From assembly GCA_028554645.1 (NCBI GenBank), contig JAQOOI010000070.1:1054001-1118000 (forward strand): 64,000 nucleotides of DNA, read 5' to 3'. A program made the position numbers and the translations under genes. The DNA comes from Omphalotus guepiniiformis. Taxonomy: Eukaryota; Basidiomycota; Agaricomycetes; Agaricales; Omphalotaceae. Numbering within the stretch: the stretch's first letter is position 1; the number at the start of each line of letters is the position of its first letter. Below are positions 46,104 through 58,442 of this stretch, piece after piece. The notes under the pieces are model-generated. The model had not been told where the DNA came from and ran no database searches. It worked only from the letters and a program-made list of their open reading frames with translations.

Positions 46104-46922
46104 CGAGCTTCGTTAGCAACGTGTGGTGTTTCTTGTACTTGTGATTGTATACTTTCGCTGCTCTGCTAATTTAGCATATGACTTATAGGAGACTACGGGT
46201 AAATGCGCGAAACGGCTGATTTCGTTTGTTGGGGTTGACTTTCTGTGCAACCACCCCTGTTGACAATGAGGGCTCGTTATGTCATACTATAAGCATCCAA
46301 ACGTCAGGATTCCCAATGCCAGTGGGGTCTGCTGCTGTCACTTCTCCAGATTGGCAGCTGGATTTACTTTGAGAGCCTTTGGCGATTGGAACCGAAGCAA
46401 GTACGTACCATTCTATCATCTCAGTGCGACTCTCAAGTCCACAGGTAACCACATCCACTTAGCTTGGTACTGCATAGTTGACTACCGCGTGAAATAAGCA
46501 TGCATATTTGTATCTCTTTCAGTGATTGCCTAGACTGGTCGTCAGTGGTGCAAGGCTACATATGAACAGTTACCGACCCCGACCCCCTTTTTGAAATAGC
46601 GCTATGTTCGGCTAGTGACGTATGCACTTGATAAATAGTATTGGCAGATTGGTACTTGCAGGTAGTTACTGTTTAATATAAAGTCCAGTGCTCAAGAGTG
46701 GATTTGAGAATAGCAGAATTCACGCTTCGCCGCTAGTTGGCCGACCTTATGCATTCGAGCGCTTAGAGAGCGTTTTCCAACCTCGTGCCTGCCACGACGT
46801 CATTTATTTGGTTCCAGAGCTGGGGTCAAGCATATAGAATCAGGGTGTCACGAGACATTTATTGTTCAACGTTGTCGTCGACGACCAGCTTTCTTTCGTT
46901 GTTTTTGGTGGCGACGAGCTCA
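46104..46922. other. about 0.8 kb intergenic region
   Basis: No gene is seen. It precedes the F-box/WD40 gene. An in-frame extension of that gene upstream to 46785 exists but lacks conserved character. Confidence 0.4.
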
Positions 46923-49859
46923 ATGTCTGCTCCGATCACGCCACCCCGTCGTACAACGTCTAATCCTGCATATCATGCACTGGTGCATAGCGGCACTGTT
47001 TCTCATGGCCCCGCAAGACCCAATTCTCCATCTCCAAGTACCTCTGGCTTCTCCTTAATTGGAGCAGACGAGGCAGAACATGCTAATGACTATGAATATT
47101 GGAGCTACAATACAAGTATACCATACAAAGGCTTCGGATCGTTTGGAAGACGGGCTGCTATCCATTCAACTCCAACTTTAAATTATTTCTCCTCATCCAC
47201 ATCGTCACCATCGTCTAGCTCCGGTGTATCGGCTCAGAATTCTTCTTTGAAGACCCTTTTCCCCCGGCTTTGGGACGTCTTGATTTCGTCTCCTACTCGG
47301 AACATTCTCTCCACTTCTTCTCCTCGCTCTGCCTTATCTGTTTCCCCCACCGCTTCATGCCCGCATCGCCGACATTCGACGTATAATGGGTTCAACTCTC
47401 ATTCGCATCCGCATACTCCTCCGCTGGGTCGCCTTACTAAGGGGAAAGCGCGCGCATGCCAGTGTGCCTGTAGGATGTACAGTGCACCTGACAATGATTT
47501 TCCCGATAGCGAGAGCTCTGATTCTTCCTCCGTACGGCATTCTATATCGTCACAGTATTCATATATCAATTACTCTGACCTCCCTCCTCTTGATGGGGAG
47601 GAAGGCGAACTCGTTGATGTGGATGATGAAGCTTGCTTCGTGCCGTTGAATCATATTCGCTACACTTGGAGAGGAGGTTCAAAACAGAGCTTCAGTAGAG
47701 CTAGGGTCGTGACAGGTATCGATATCTTGTCATTGCTACCCACCGAATTAGCATTGCACGTTCTCGTTCTCCTGGCGTCTGAACATGTCGTTTCTTCGCC
47801 ATCTCATCGTACTCCGCGTACAGCTCGTGCATCTCAGCTCTTGTTTCAAGTAGCGACAGCTACACCGGAGCATCGTCTCCAAGATATACTCGCTTGTTCT
47901 CTAGTCTCCAAAAGCTGGCGACATCTCGCCCTTGACAATAGCGTTTGGCGCGTGCTGTTCGAGTTCAGGTGGGGTGATGGTAGGGTTGGTGGTGGTATTA
48001 CCAAGGACACCGAATGGGTTCAGACGTACTTGAGGCGAAGAGACATGGTAGTGGGGGAGAAAAAACTACCTGCTCTGCCTGCAGGCGAAGGGTAGGTATT
48101 TACGTCTTCGGAGTATTTGCAGTTTCTAAATTTTCTCGTGTAGTGCATCATTTCCCGAGGTGGCTTCGATGACGACACTTGACTATTTCCTGTTATACCA
48201 AGAACGTTTGGAGCTTGACAGACGATGGGCTGGTTCTGCTTTCACGAAGCGCATTTCTGTTACCCCGACATCGTCGCCTATGCCGTCCAATGCCCAGCTC
48301 ACTCTTCCGCACTCTCGCACTGCCTCTCTTACTCCTATCTATACTCCCGAATCGAGTCCTATGTCATCCTCGTCCTCTTTCCGATATTCTACCTCCACAT
48401 CTACCATAGTAGGTGCTTCGGGCACGCGGCACTCTCGGTTATCTCCTAACGACGCTTTCTCCATAAGTGAACACTGGGACAAGTGGGAACCAGAAATACT
48501 GAAGCTTAGTGGTCACAACGATAGGTTTGTGATGTCTTCCTCGTTACTTACTCCTGTTGATGTTCTTGATTATGATCTAGTGTCTATTGCATCGAGCTTC
48601 CATCGTCTACTACGTTTGCAGCCGATAAATATTTCATCACCGGCTCTCGCGACCGCACGATCAAGATGTGGAGTGCGAGAACTGGTCGATGCATAGGAAC
48701 CTTCAGTGGGCATTCTGGCAGCGTGCTGTGTCTCAAATTCGTCTGGGACGGTGAGGGTGACGAATTAATGGCTGATGATACGAACATTGACGAGAATGGG
48801 CTTAATCATGAACTCGAGCTGGAAGATGTCGCAAGAAACAGAAACAGGTATAGATATAGCAACGGTTCTCAGGATGTCATGGGCAGAAGAGGGACGTTGT
48901 ACTCCGGCTCGAGCGACTGTACAATCTGCGTTTGGGATGTTTGGGTGATTCCTCGTGGGTCTTCTAATCAAGCCTCGGACACAGCTTTGGCAGACCAGGA
49001 TCAATATGAAGCCAAAGCTCACGTTCACACGGTGTTGCGAGGTCATACCAGTGGCGTTCTTGATTTAAGAGTGGATAATGACTGGGTCGTTAGCTGGTGC
49101 GTTAAATGTATAATCTTATGAATTCAAAGCTGACCCATGCCCCAGTTCCAAGGATACGACTATCCGTGTCTGGGATCGACGGACATTGAAACCCCACAGG
49201 ACTCTGCGAGGACATGAGGGACCAGTCAACGCAGTTGGTATGGAGGGCGGTCGGGTAGTGAGTGCTAGCGGTGATGGAAAGATGATTTTATGGGACGTGT
49301 GCAGTGGTGAGAGATTGAGGACCTTCGAAGGCCACGATCGTGGTTTGGCGTGCATTGAGTTCCAGGTACGCCTTCACAGCATGCGCACATTACCGTCCGA
49401 ATTAACTTTATTTCCAGAATGGACTCATTATATCTGGTTCGAATGACTGGAAGATCAAGATTTGGTCGGCATACACTGGGGAATGTTTGCGCACGCTCCA
49501 AGGGCATGAGGCTCTTGTAAGGGCTTTGGCGTTTGACCCGCGTAGCGGCTTGCTGGTCAGTGTTAGCTATGACAAGAGTGTGAGGGTCTGGGACGTCAAA
49601 GATGTGCTGGATGGCAGAGATTCCATAAGGGATGAGGCAAATGATAATAGTTCTATGCTGAGGGTGTTCAAGAACGCGCATACCAGTCACATTTTTGATG
49701 TAAAGTTCGATGTGGGAAGGATCGTCAGGTAAGTCATCGTCGTCTTGTTGAACAGTTACTTGGCTGACCTCTTGGATTTTCCTTAGCACATCGCACGATC
49801 AAAAGATTGTCGTCGCAGATTTCTCTCGCGGATTGGAGAGCGCTGAGCTGTTTGTATGA
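46923..49859 (+). CDS. F-box/WD40-repeat protein (SCF substrate receptor)
   Basis: A substrate-recognition subunit of an SCF ubiquitin ligase, similar in layout to beta-TrCP/Pop/SconB-type proteins. ATG 46923 opens a long Ser/Pro-rich disordered region. The F-box is at about 47720-47960 (GIDILSLLPTELALHVLVLL...ILACSLVSKSWRHLALDNSV, then WRVLFEFRW). After further disordered sequence the WD40 propeller runs from LKLSGHNDR joined by an intron to VYCIEL, through TGSRDRTIKMWSARTGRCIG, GHTSGVLDLRVDNDWVVS, SKDTTIRVWDRRTLKPHRTL, SASGDGKMILWDV, SNDWKIKIWSAYTGECLRTL and SYDKSVRVWDV to the end, AELFV. About seven repeats are visible, with a long insert in the second or third. Introns are in phase. Confidence 0.9.
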
Positions 49860-51733
49860 TTATTTGTTGTAAGGGTATAGGAGAAAGGTTGAGTTTCTTT
49901 TGACGGCATGAGGGGGATTTTGTATGTATTGGCTACGATCCATCGAAAGCCGACTGAGTTTCATTTTCAATTGTTGTTTTGCCATCCTTTATCCGATATA
50001 TGCGTTCGCTCTCATTTTCTTTTTTGCTGATTGCACAAATCATTTACCCTGAATGCTGTCAAACTCATAACTGTAACAGCATAAGTATATATATATGTAT
50101 ATTATCTACCATACCATTTCCTGCAGCCACGAACTTCCACTTCTCTTGCACAACTACTACTTCTTCCAGTTTCCACATGACCCTTTACGAACGTGACGTC
50201 GATATACATATGGAGGACGTGGCCGTGTATCTTGCACGGTTGCTGGCCAAGTTCCAGATATCCGAGACTTCCATACATGCTGCCATACCTTTGCGATGTT
50301 CAAGGTAATTAGATCTTGTCGTCGAAATGAATCCTGTGAGAAGTAGCGGATAGTATCTAAAATACTAGAATCGTCCCAAGGGTTTGCTCCTAGACTTGCA
50401 AATTCCATGGAACGGGTATAGCATACCGCAGTGAGAATAAGCTTGACCGTTAACGGCGACTCCTTAGTAGATAGAATTGCAAGGCTGTACGTTTTGTACA
50501 GTGTTCCTCGGCGAGCAGGTGAGCAGTGCAGTTTGTGGCGAAGCGAGTCTGCTGGCGTGTGGTAGCATTTAATGAAGCGCAGCATGAAGAAGTTTACGCA
50601 AGTGCATGGAATTTTCAAGCCTCCGGGTCATAATTTTATGAAACACTCCTTGAAGACTTCTTGAATACTTCTTTCTGTGAGAACATGAAAGATTCCACCT
50701 GGAGTCCACCGACGCGGAACGCTGAAACTGTCCGTTGGACGGAGTCATCGACACACCATCACAATGATAATTTCAGACTTCAAAACCTCGACATATTCAA
50801 GTAAGTTGAAATGAACCTCGACATATTCAAGTAAGTTGAAATGATAACTCGAAATGTGTTCATTCACCTTGTCACCGAGCCACAGAACAGAAGATGGGCA
50901 CAATTTTTGAAAGTTCTTGAATTTTAGACGTAATTCCGTCATGCTACTAACTTGAATGGGTCCAAGAAGAGCGCTCAAATTGCACATTCATATCCAGCCC
51001 CACTAAAGCCCGTCGGCGTGACCTCTCCGGTACAACGGAGTGCTTTCCCAGTGGTTTCATACGAAGACGACTTACGGTGCAAGCGGTCGATTTGTCACTG
51101 TGGGTCCTTTTTCAACCAACTGCGCACTCGCCGTTGTATCATGTATGTATGCCAACCTTTCCTGCGCTTTCCCCGGTTCCGGTACATCTGTTCGATGACT
51201 TGTTTCAGTTATCAAACTGCGAGAGTTTTCTGACTCGGCGATGGACTTGTCAGGAAGTCTAGAGGGCGAGCGCCGAGATGAAATGTGACAGTGGCGCGCG
51301 CCGGGCAGAGGATGATGCCTAGCTGGTGGAGGAAGCAAGCTGCTTGATCACACAGAGCAAGTCCTTGGCAATGCATGAAGGGATCGTGAACAGAATGCTC
51401 CTGACAGCTCCTGACAGTGATAGGAATTATTCGTGTCCTGTTCGTGTCCACTCAAAACGTCCGAAAGGCAGCGGATCCTTGGAGCACAGCATACAGCCGG
51501 CGATAATCACTTTCGATTTCTGGTCATCTATACAGCCTCACTGCTGGGACGTAGATCAGATCGTAAGGATAGTGATGATGACTCGAGATGGATCAAATGT
51601 ACGTTCTACGAGACGAGTCCCTGTACATAGGTGACTTCTGCCCTGTTGACAGCATTGATATATATAAACCCCGCAGGAGAATCCAACATATGGACGTCCA
51701 TACGTTTCGTAAAAACGCTTTCTCATCTTCCAC
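49860..51733. other. 1.9 kb without a recognisable gene
   Basis: Short frames occur on both strands but none shows splice-linked extension or a known motif. It contains a 30-bp perfect tandem duplication (50784-50843). A TATA-like TATATATAAAC at about 51658-51668 lies some 65-75 bases before the next gene. Confidence 0.4.
50784..50843. repeat. 30-bp perfect tandem duplication
   Basis: Two adjacent identical copies of a 30-base unit (AACCTCGACATATTCAAGTA followed by ten more bases). A third copy is not seen. It is probably replication slippage. Confidence 0.85.
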
Positions 51734-53222
51734 ATGTCATCCCCCTCCTCCTCCTCAAGTAAAACAAAAGCTCTCTCGTACCCAGACGCGATCAAGGTCT
51801 TCAACGACGAGGATGTGATAGCGCAGCTAGGGGATACATGCCTTAAATTAGCTCAAACGAGTTTCGAGCTCCTGAAGGCCTTTGAGACCATAAGCACCCA
51901 ACTGCATACCTTTGATATGCAGGGGCAGACCGCTCCTCTCAAGCCACGATGGGCCAGCCTTCAAAAGGTAGGAAGGTTGTTTTGTCAAGAAACGGCACGT
52001 GTTGATACGATGGCGTATCACTCTAGGACTTTTCTGACCTCCTGTGGCAGCACAGGGCTAATGCTGGTTATATTTCAGGACGCCTCAGAAGTGAGTCGCA
52101 GTGGATACGATGCCTGCCTGATTTCTTTTATTAAGTTTTTCCTCTAGTGTTCTGCACTGTCATTCTGCCCCTCACAATTCGCAATACAGGCCAGTATGAA
52201 AGTGCGTCTGGCTCCTCTTATGAAAAGGCACAAGTCCTTCAATCCTACATGAACGTAAGACAGATAAGTGCCGCGTATTTCGGTTAACCCTGATAGAACT
52301 GGGTTTAGATATCTTCCGATCATGCTGCGTTAACACAAAAGTTATCGGAGCATGCCCTGGATTTCAACTCCAACTTCAATTCCTTTCATACGGAGTTTGC
52401 TAAAATTGCTAGTCAGCGGGTGACATCTGGACAGCGTGAATTGAAAGACTTGGTCCAAAAATTGTCTGAGCTGGAGACCGTGGTCAAAGAGTAAGTTACT
52501 CATCCTTAGTCTGTATTGACGACTACTCACCTCTTGGTTTTAAGAATCCACCTTGCAGTAGGGTTGCTTTCATTCGTTAGCTATGCCGGACACTGACCAT
52601 CGTAGAGTGGCCAGGTATCGGAAGCAGATGTTACGTATCTGGCATTTGCTGCTCTGAGAATGTGCGCATCCTCGGGGAAGAGGGCAACCCGGATGAAAAT
52701 ATCTCATAAACAACTGGTAACTCCATAACATACACTTTGAGCTGAGCAGCTGACATATGATGGTGTCAGGCACTTCATGGGACAGACCTTAACGCAATCG
52801 CCAAGTTGTATAACCGTTTAGACTGTCGGTACATTTTCATTCGTTCAAGCTCGTACTAATCGTAAACTTAATCTAGACACAGAAACGGAGATGGCTCACG
52901 CTCACTACGCGTCACAAGTCAGTCAGCGCAAGACTGACATAACGACGACCATTCGGACGGAAATGTCAAGCTTGGTCTCCGATGAGATGCTCACCATCGA
53001 GACCACCCTAAGCTACTTCATGGCTATATGGTCCAGATTGCAAGCTGATTGCTACAGTATCTTTCAGTGGCTTCAGACATCGTCCGATTACACAGTACGT
53101 GTTCTTTCATTTCAGTGCACCTTTTCACTGAAAATTGTTGGAATGTACTTCACTGAAGCACACACCGCCATGCGTCAGGATTTATCAGGAATCAGGCCGC
53201 ACCCTATACATGACCATCGCTG
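51734..53222 (+). CDS. hypothetical alpha-helical protein, several exons
   Basis: From ATG 51734, exons encode long amphipathic helices: LGDTCLKLAQTSFELLKAFE, ETARVDTMAYHSRTFLTSCG, then after introns KLSEHALDFNSNFNSFHTEF, ELKDLVQKLSELETVVKE and EMAHAHYASQVSQRKTDITT. Heptad-like spacing suggests coiled coils or a helical bundle. I see no catalytic motif and no clear signal peptide. The overall look recalls the large basidiomycete group of helical-bundle proteins that are sometimes compared with bacterial alpha-helical pore-formers, but I cannot support that assignment from these exons. Exon boundaries after 52090 are tentative. Confidence 0.45.
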
Positions 53223-55387
53223 AAACCCTTGATGTGTACATTGCCGCTATGGATCCATCGCATTTCCAGCACTGAATAGTGCTAGTGAACGCACATCATT
53301 CAGCTCGTCATTATTCAAATCCACTTCATCACCCCGAGTTGTATTGACCTATTGCACAATATCAGGCAACGTTCTCATCATCCAAACTTTGCGATTTGCG
53401 GGGGATCAGTGTCCCTGACGCAGTTAAGATGCCATCGACTGATATGCTCAACAATTTTGCTGCCCCAGTCTGTCATGCCCTGAAACACATTTGAGGGGTG
53501 TATGATGCACTGGCGAGTTTTTGATAGCACAGGCGTGGATTATGCGAGTAGCATATGTTACATTCTCTTCTTGCAGCTAATTGCCGCAGGAGAGTGGGAA
53601 CAGGATTTTGAGGTACCCGACAAGGCCATAGCCTACTAAAAACACGCGCCCCCGAAGACCATCTAGGATGCCTTATGCACATTGGCCGCCAATCGAGAAA
53701 AATGCTGGACACAGTTGCTGAACTTAGTGGCATACCAATTGTAAGCGCATTCGCAAACTCCGTATGGAATTTCGGGATCCATCTTGTGGAAGACGTCGAT
53801 GAGCCATTTTCACAAACCGACAGACCTTGGGAAGAGAATCGTTCCTGGGGCCACTTCATCAAGAGTTGATGCCTACAAAGAAGGCTTTGCCTCAGAGACA
53901 GACTGAATTGTCTAGGCAGTAATTCGAGAGGTTTGACCCAAACTGTACTGCCTGGATCATTGCGTTGATGCTGACGACCATGGGACAATGGAAGGCCAGC
54001 TGAGTCAGGCGTTGTAAAAAACTGGCAGCCTTGATAGAAACGATCCAGATCACCAAAAGCATCACTAAAGATGTTGAGCAATGAATGATTTCGATCAAAT
54101 CCTGAAAGATGGAGCGCCTCAGCCTTCGGGAGAAGATTTTAGTGATGTAGTGGCTGAGCTCGTTACGAACTTCTCCTGCGGAATAGCACTTGTCACCCAG
54201 AATGAGGCCAATCTTTTCCCAAGGGCAGGTTACGATACACACTGCAATTCAGGAATCGTAGGTTGAATGCCATCTCAGCAAGTTTGGAATCCTGCCATAC
54301 TGCCCAAGTCACGACGTCGACATGCAATGACAGCCTGAGAGAGAGGGAATCGATTCAGCTGCTGAAAAGCGTGCTGAATATAAATGACTCGGAGGCGGCG
54401 GCGATGGTCACATATAATGCATGTGATGACTCGTCTTTCAGATTATTCAACGTTCAACGCGAAGGTAACGTTGCAACGTTGAAGCTTGGAAGACGCGTCC
54501 CCATGGTATATACCGATGTGGTCGGGAAATAATGCATTAATGGCCCGGTGATAGCCGTTGCCTAGGCGCCCAACTGGAAGCCACATACTGGCAGTGGCAG
54601 CAGACAGCGACAGATGAAAGACACGGTAGAGATGTATTCAATTCTTTCTCAAAGGTATACATACGTAGATCCTTGATATTTGTCGTTCGGCGCGGGCGTG
54701 GTACACATACAACCCAGTGTCGGTGTGGAACTTGAAGCTTGAGACTTTCCGAGTTTTGACAGTCGGAATCCAGAATCTTGGGAGGGGAGCACACCTGAAA
54801 GCGCCACAAGATAGTGTGTAGAGTAATATATGCAGAATTGTCAAATTTTGTACAGCAGCCAGTTTCTAGCGGCAGTGATAAGTAGTGAGACTGAGTCAAC
54901 GGCACCTATGTAACGGCTAGTCAGTTACAAGCAATGTGATTGTAGATAAAGCAAAGAGTATTGCATGAAAATCATGCTGACTCGTATGTAATACAGAAAG
55001 CAATATATAAGAGGCAAAGCAACACCATATAAAAGTACAGAATATTCCCTATATTTACTCGCAAAATTTATCAGAGAACTATGCTCAAACTATCCTGGTC
55101 ATCACCAAGGCCATCGTATCGTATTAAATCTGTTAGCTCCAGAATCAGCGACAAGTTAATCAAACAATATGAGCGGCCAAAGCAGAACGTCGCAGTGCCC
55201 GAATTTGGGAAGAAGCACGTGAGTGCAGACCAAGTCTCGGCCCGTCGGAATCCGTGGTTGCGGGTTGGTAACTTGCTTCAGTTGCGGACAATCAAGAAAT
55301 AAGCATATCAAGTATGAATGCAACGGGTCCTGACAAACATCCATAGTGACCTCCATTTTTATGAAGGTCGAACTGATATAAGATGCA
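53223..55387. other. unassigned region with possible plus-strand coding pieces
   Basis: Plus-strand frames at 53675-53869 (LSGIPIVSAFANSVWNFGIH) and 54081-54532 (SDVVAELVTNFSCGIALVTQ, then ESIQLLKSVLNINDSEAAAM) look mildly coding but are separated by stops and do not join convincingly. They may be exons of one unrecognised gene or a decayed copy. The rest is AT-rich with no gene. Confidence 0.3.
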
Positions 55388-56743
55388 TCAGTGGTTATCA
55401 AGAGAATAGAAGAGGTATAACATACAGAATATGATAAGCACAGGGATGCTATCAGCATAAGCCCCAATTTCCACGAAGCTGACCTTCTCTGCCCTGCACA
55501 GAGATTTCAATGGAAGAAGGTTTCCGAGTTCCCAAGAGTCTCCAGGTATCGCACCATACGTCTTGACTCCAGCAAGTCGCAGAGACGATGCAGACAGACA
55601 ATCTACAATGGATAAAACAAAATCGCTCTTGCTTCTCTCCGATGTCTTATTCGGGTTAAGGCCGTATAGGGAGAAGGAGATAGAGCGTATACCGGATGGC
55701 AGATACATGAATGCATGGGATGGGAGATTTTGTGAGCAAATGAGATGGAGATGGCGGAGACTTGACATCTCCGAGAAAGAAGGACGTTCAGTTTCGAGTT
55801 TATTTATAGAGTTGATATTCTTTAAGCAGAGATAGCGGACCTTTTGGCAAGTGGTCTTGTTAATCAAAGGCAGCGCCGGAAAACGTTCTGTAGCTTTGAT
55901 TCTCGTAGCTTCAATACACAGGTCCTCAACTGTGTTTCCCGCGATGGCTAGTACTCTTTGACACAAAGCAGGAAGCATGCGCATCTCCACATCCAGCTTC
56001 ACGCTGAATCGAATCAGATTGTGGACCTTGAGCGTCGTGAGCTTTGAGTTGATCGACCCGTGAAGGGTGAGCTGAAGATCTTGTAAACGAGGGAAGAGGG
56101 ATACTATTTCATCCATATACTTGGCTGCGCATGATGCAGAGAGTGTGGTGATTCTAGGTGGCAGCCCGGTGAGAGCCCTCTGCAGTAGAGACTCTGTCAG
56201 TTCTGAAAAGGATATGCGACACAGTTGGGGACAGCGCTCCAGAAACTGACGCAGGTCCGTATAAGGTTGCATGCTGTCAATAGAATCATCGCACCATCTC
56301 AAATACACGCCTCGAATGTGATGTCTTAAGTCAGGTCGGGCATCTAGGGTGCGAAGTAGCAGAGGTAAACTCGCTGCAGGCCATGCATGATGTTTGGAAG
56401 TAGTCCACGTCCTGCGGGAAGGTGATATCCACCCGACATTATCCACGTGTATGTCTCTATATAACCACCGCTCTACGGTCGGTCTGAGAGAACGACACAC
56501 AGAGGAGAAGGCGCTCAAGTGAAAACGGGCAGTGGAGAATGTGGTGTAACCTTCCGAAAGAAAAAATCCAGCTGCATCCGCAGTGCGATAGATAGGGTAG
56601 CAAAGTCGTTCCGCGATCTCCTCAATTATATCATGAGGAAAGTCGGAAAGCGAAATTGGATGGACTACCTCGATTTATTAGTGAGATCAACCAAAAATAT
56701 GACTGGGACTGCATGACTCACCCTCTTCGACTCTGTTGGCCAT
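55388..56743 (-). CDS. F-box protein with leucine-rich-like repeats
   Basis: The start at 56743 (MANRVEE) is joined across a short intron (GTGAGT...GGTAG) to the F-box, ISLSDFPHDIIEEIAERLCY...FSSVCRSLRPTVERWLYRDI. The rest is a series of leucine-rich segments: SLPLLLRTLDARPDLRHHIR, FLERCPQLCRISFSELTES, ITTLSASCAAKYMDEIVSLF, LQDLQLTLHG and MSSLRHLHLICSQNL. Agaricomycetes have hundreds of such F-box genes, thought to select proteins for ubiquitination. The substrate here is unknown. The last part (after YADSIP) becomes hydrophobic and may be read-through of an intron, so the true C-terminus could lie further downstream. Confidence 0.75.
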
Positions 56744-57139
56744 TTTGTCGTATTTTCTTCGTTCCATATTGCAATTGTGGATGTCTTTATGAAAATCATT
56801 GCGGTGAGCAGGTATAGAACACGGTGAATGCAGAGGACGCATATATGGTAAAGTGGCTCCTGAGCAACAGTTAACGCGTTGAATATTATATAGAAAAACA
56901 TCGTGTTAGCCATGCTGCCATCAATGACAATGCACTTATACAGCGAGAAAGATTGCAGTGTCTGCGATGCTGAATAAAGCCTGAGGAGGAAAACATTGTT
57001 TCACTGTTGTCACGACTGGCAGCGGGTATTCGGTCCGACATCGCCGTCCTCCCGCGAACCTGTCCTCATCCACCGCAATTTCGAACTAGATCATCAATTA
57101 TAACTACATACCACACTCTAGTTTCTCCTTCTCTTTACC
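56744..57139. promoter_or_regulatory. divergent promoter region, F-box/HAD genes
   Basis: About 400 bases between the start codons of the F-box gene (minus) and the HAD gene (plus). A C/T-rich leader precedes the HAD gene. No defined element is recognised. Confidence 0.35.
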
Positions 57140-58172
57140 ATGAACCAAAATCACGGCCTACAAACCTGCGCACTCATCTTTGACTTAATGGGGACGTGCA
57201 CGAACTGGTCATCTTCTATCGTGTCGGAGCTGAAAGCTCAACCTACAGCCCCGGGACTTGACTCTGAGCAGGCTTTAAAATCTCTGGCGGCTGATTGGAG
57301 AGCTGGGTTCTTCAAGGAAATTCACTACAAGTTTCAGTCGGGCGCACCCTTTGAGGATATAGATGTTACTCATCGTCGGGTATTGGATCAACTGTTGCTT
57401 CGGGACGAGACGTTCGTTGAATTAGATGTATGGGACGATGTTATCAGGGCAAAACTTGTTCAAAGCTGGCATTCCCAAGAAGGCAATACACTTGAATCTT
57501 GTTCCTTGAGTTCTCTTGGACTAATAGCTAGGAACCATCTGTAGCCTGGCCCGATGCTGTTCAGGGAATCGAACGACTGAAGAAGAAATATTTTGTGTGA
57601 GTTGAAGGTTTGGTCAGCCTACAGGTGAAACACCTTCACCGAGATTGTAGAGTTAATGGTCCATGGTGTGATTGTCACTGATTGATATTTACAGAGTGGT
57701 ACTAGCCAACGGTACTACCCGCCTTCAGTTGGATATCGTTAAATCATCACAGCTACCCTTCCACACACTTCTGTCTTCACAGCTTTTAGGAATGACGAAG
57801 GTTTCTTTGTTTTCTCTGTTATGTTCTTGTTAGTAATCTTATTCCTGTATTTTACAGCCTCATCCCCAAATATATCTCAAAGCTTTGACATTGCTCAATC
57901 TTAAACCCGAAGAGTGCATCATGGTTGCTGCTCACGCATATGACCTTCGAGCTGCCTCGAAAATGTGAGTGCTCGGTGCGTAGTATCGGTTAGTGTCCTA
58001 AAATAGCCCTCTATTATGCAGCGGTATGAGAACAGCTTACATTCAGCGAACAACAGAAGACCTTGATGAAGACATGGAACAAGTCCGGAAAGATTGTGAT
58101 TTGTTCATTCAAGGACTCGATGGTAGTCAAGTTTGCGGTTTGAACACTTTGGCTGATGTACTGAATGCCTAG
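57140..58172 (+). CDS. HAD-superfamily hydrolase, haloacid-dehalogenase type
   Basis: A hydrolase of the haloacid dehalogenase superfamily, of the fungal type-II 2-haloacid dehalogenase-like kind. Motif I is FDLMGT (57181-57198), where the usual second Asp-like position is Met-Gly-Thr. Motif II is VVLANGTTR (about 57694). Motif III Lys is in KPHPQIYL after an intron. Motif IV is MVAAHAYDLRAA (about 57921), followed by GMRTAYIQR. Exons join in phase. The first intron (57483-57544) would start with GC, not GT (AAG|GCAATA...TGTAG), a GC-AG intron. The physiological substrate is unknown. Confidence 0.85.
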
Positions 58173-58442
58173 TTCCTTTGAGTTTTTGGTCCTAGCGTGA
58201 TGATATTACACACAAGCGAACCTATATACCGCCTTACATTCGATTTCTACGACTACTCACGACATGTGTATAGTCCCACACTCTACACGTCTCCATATCT
58301 ACACTGAGTATGAATCAAGGAGATGGCTGGGGTAACAAAATAGTCTAGTGGGTATGACACGAAGGCTCCAGCAGATAGCGAGTCCCAAATTAAGTATAGA
58401 TTTGTTAGTACGAATTCTGAATGAAGTATTGCATTCCATCCT

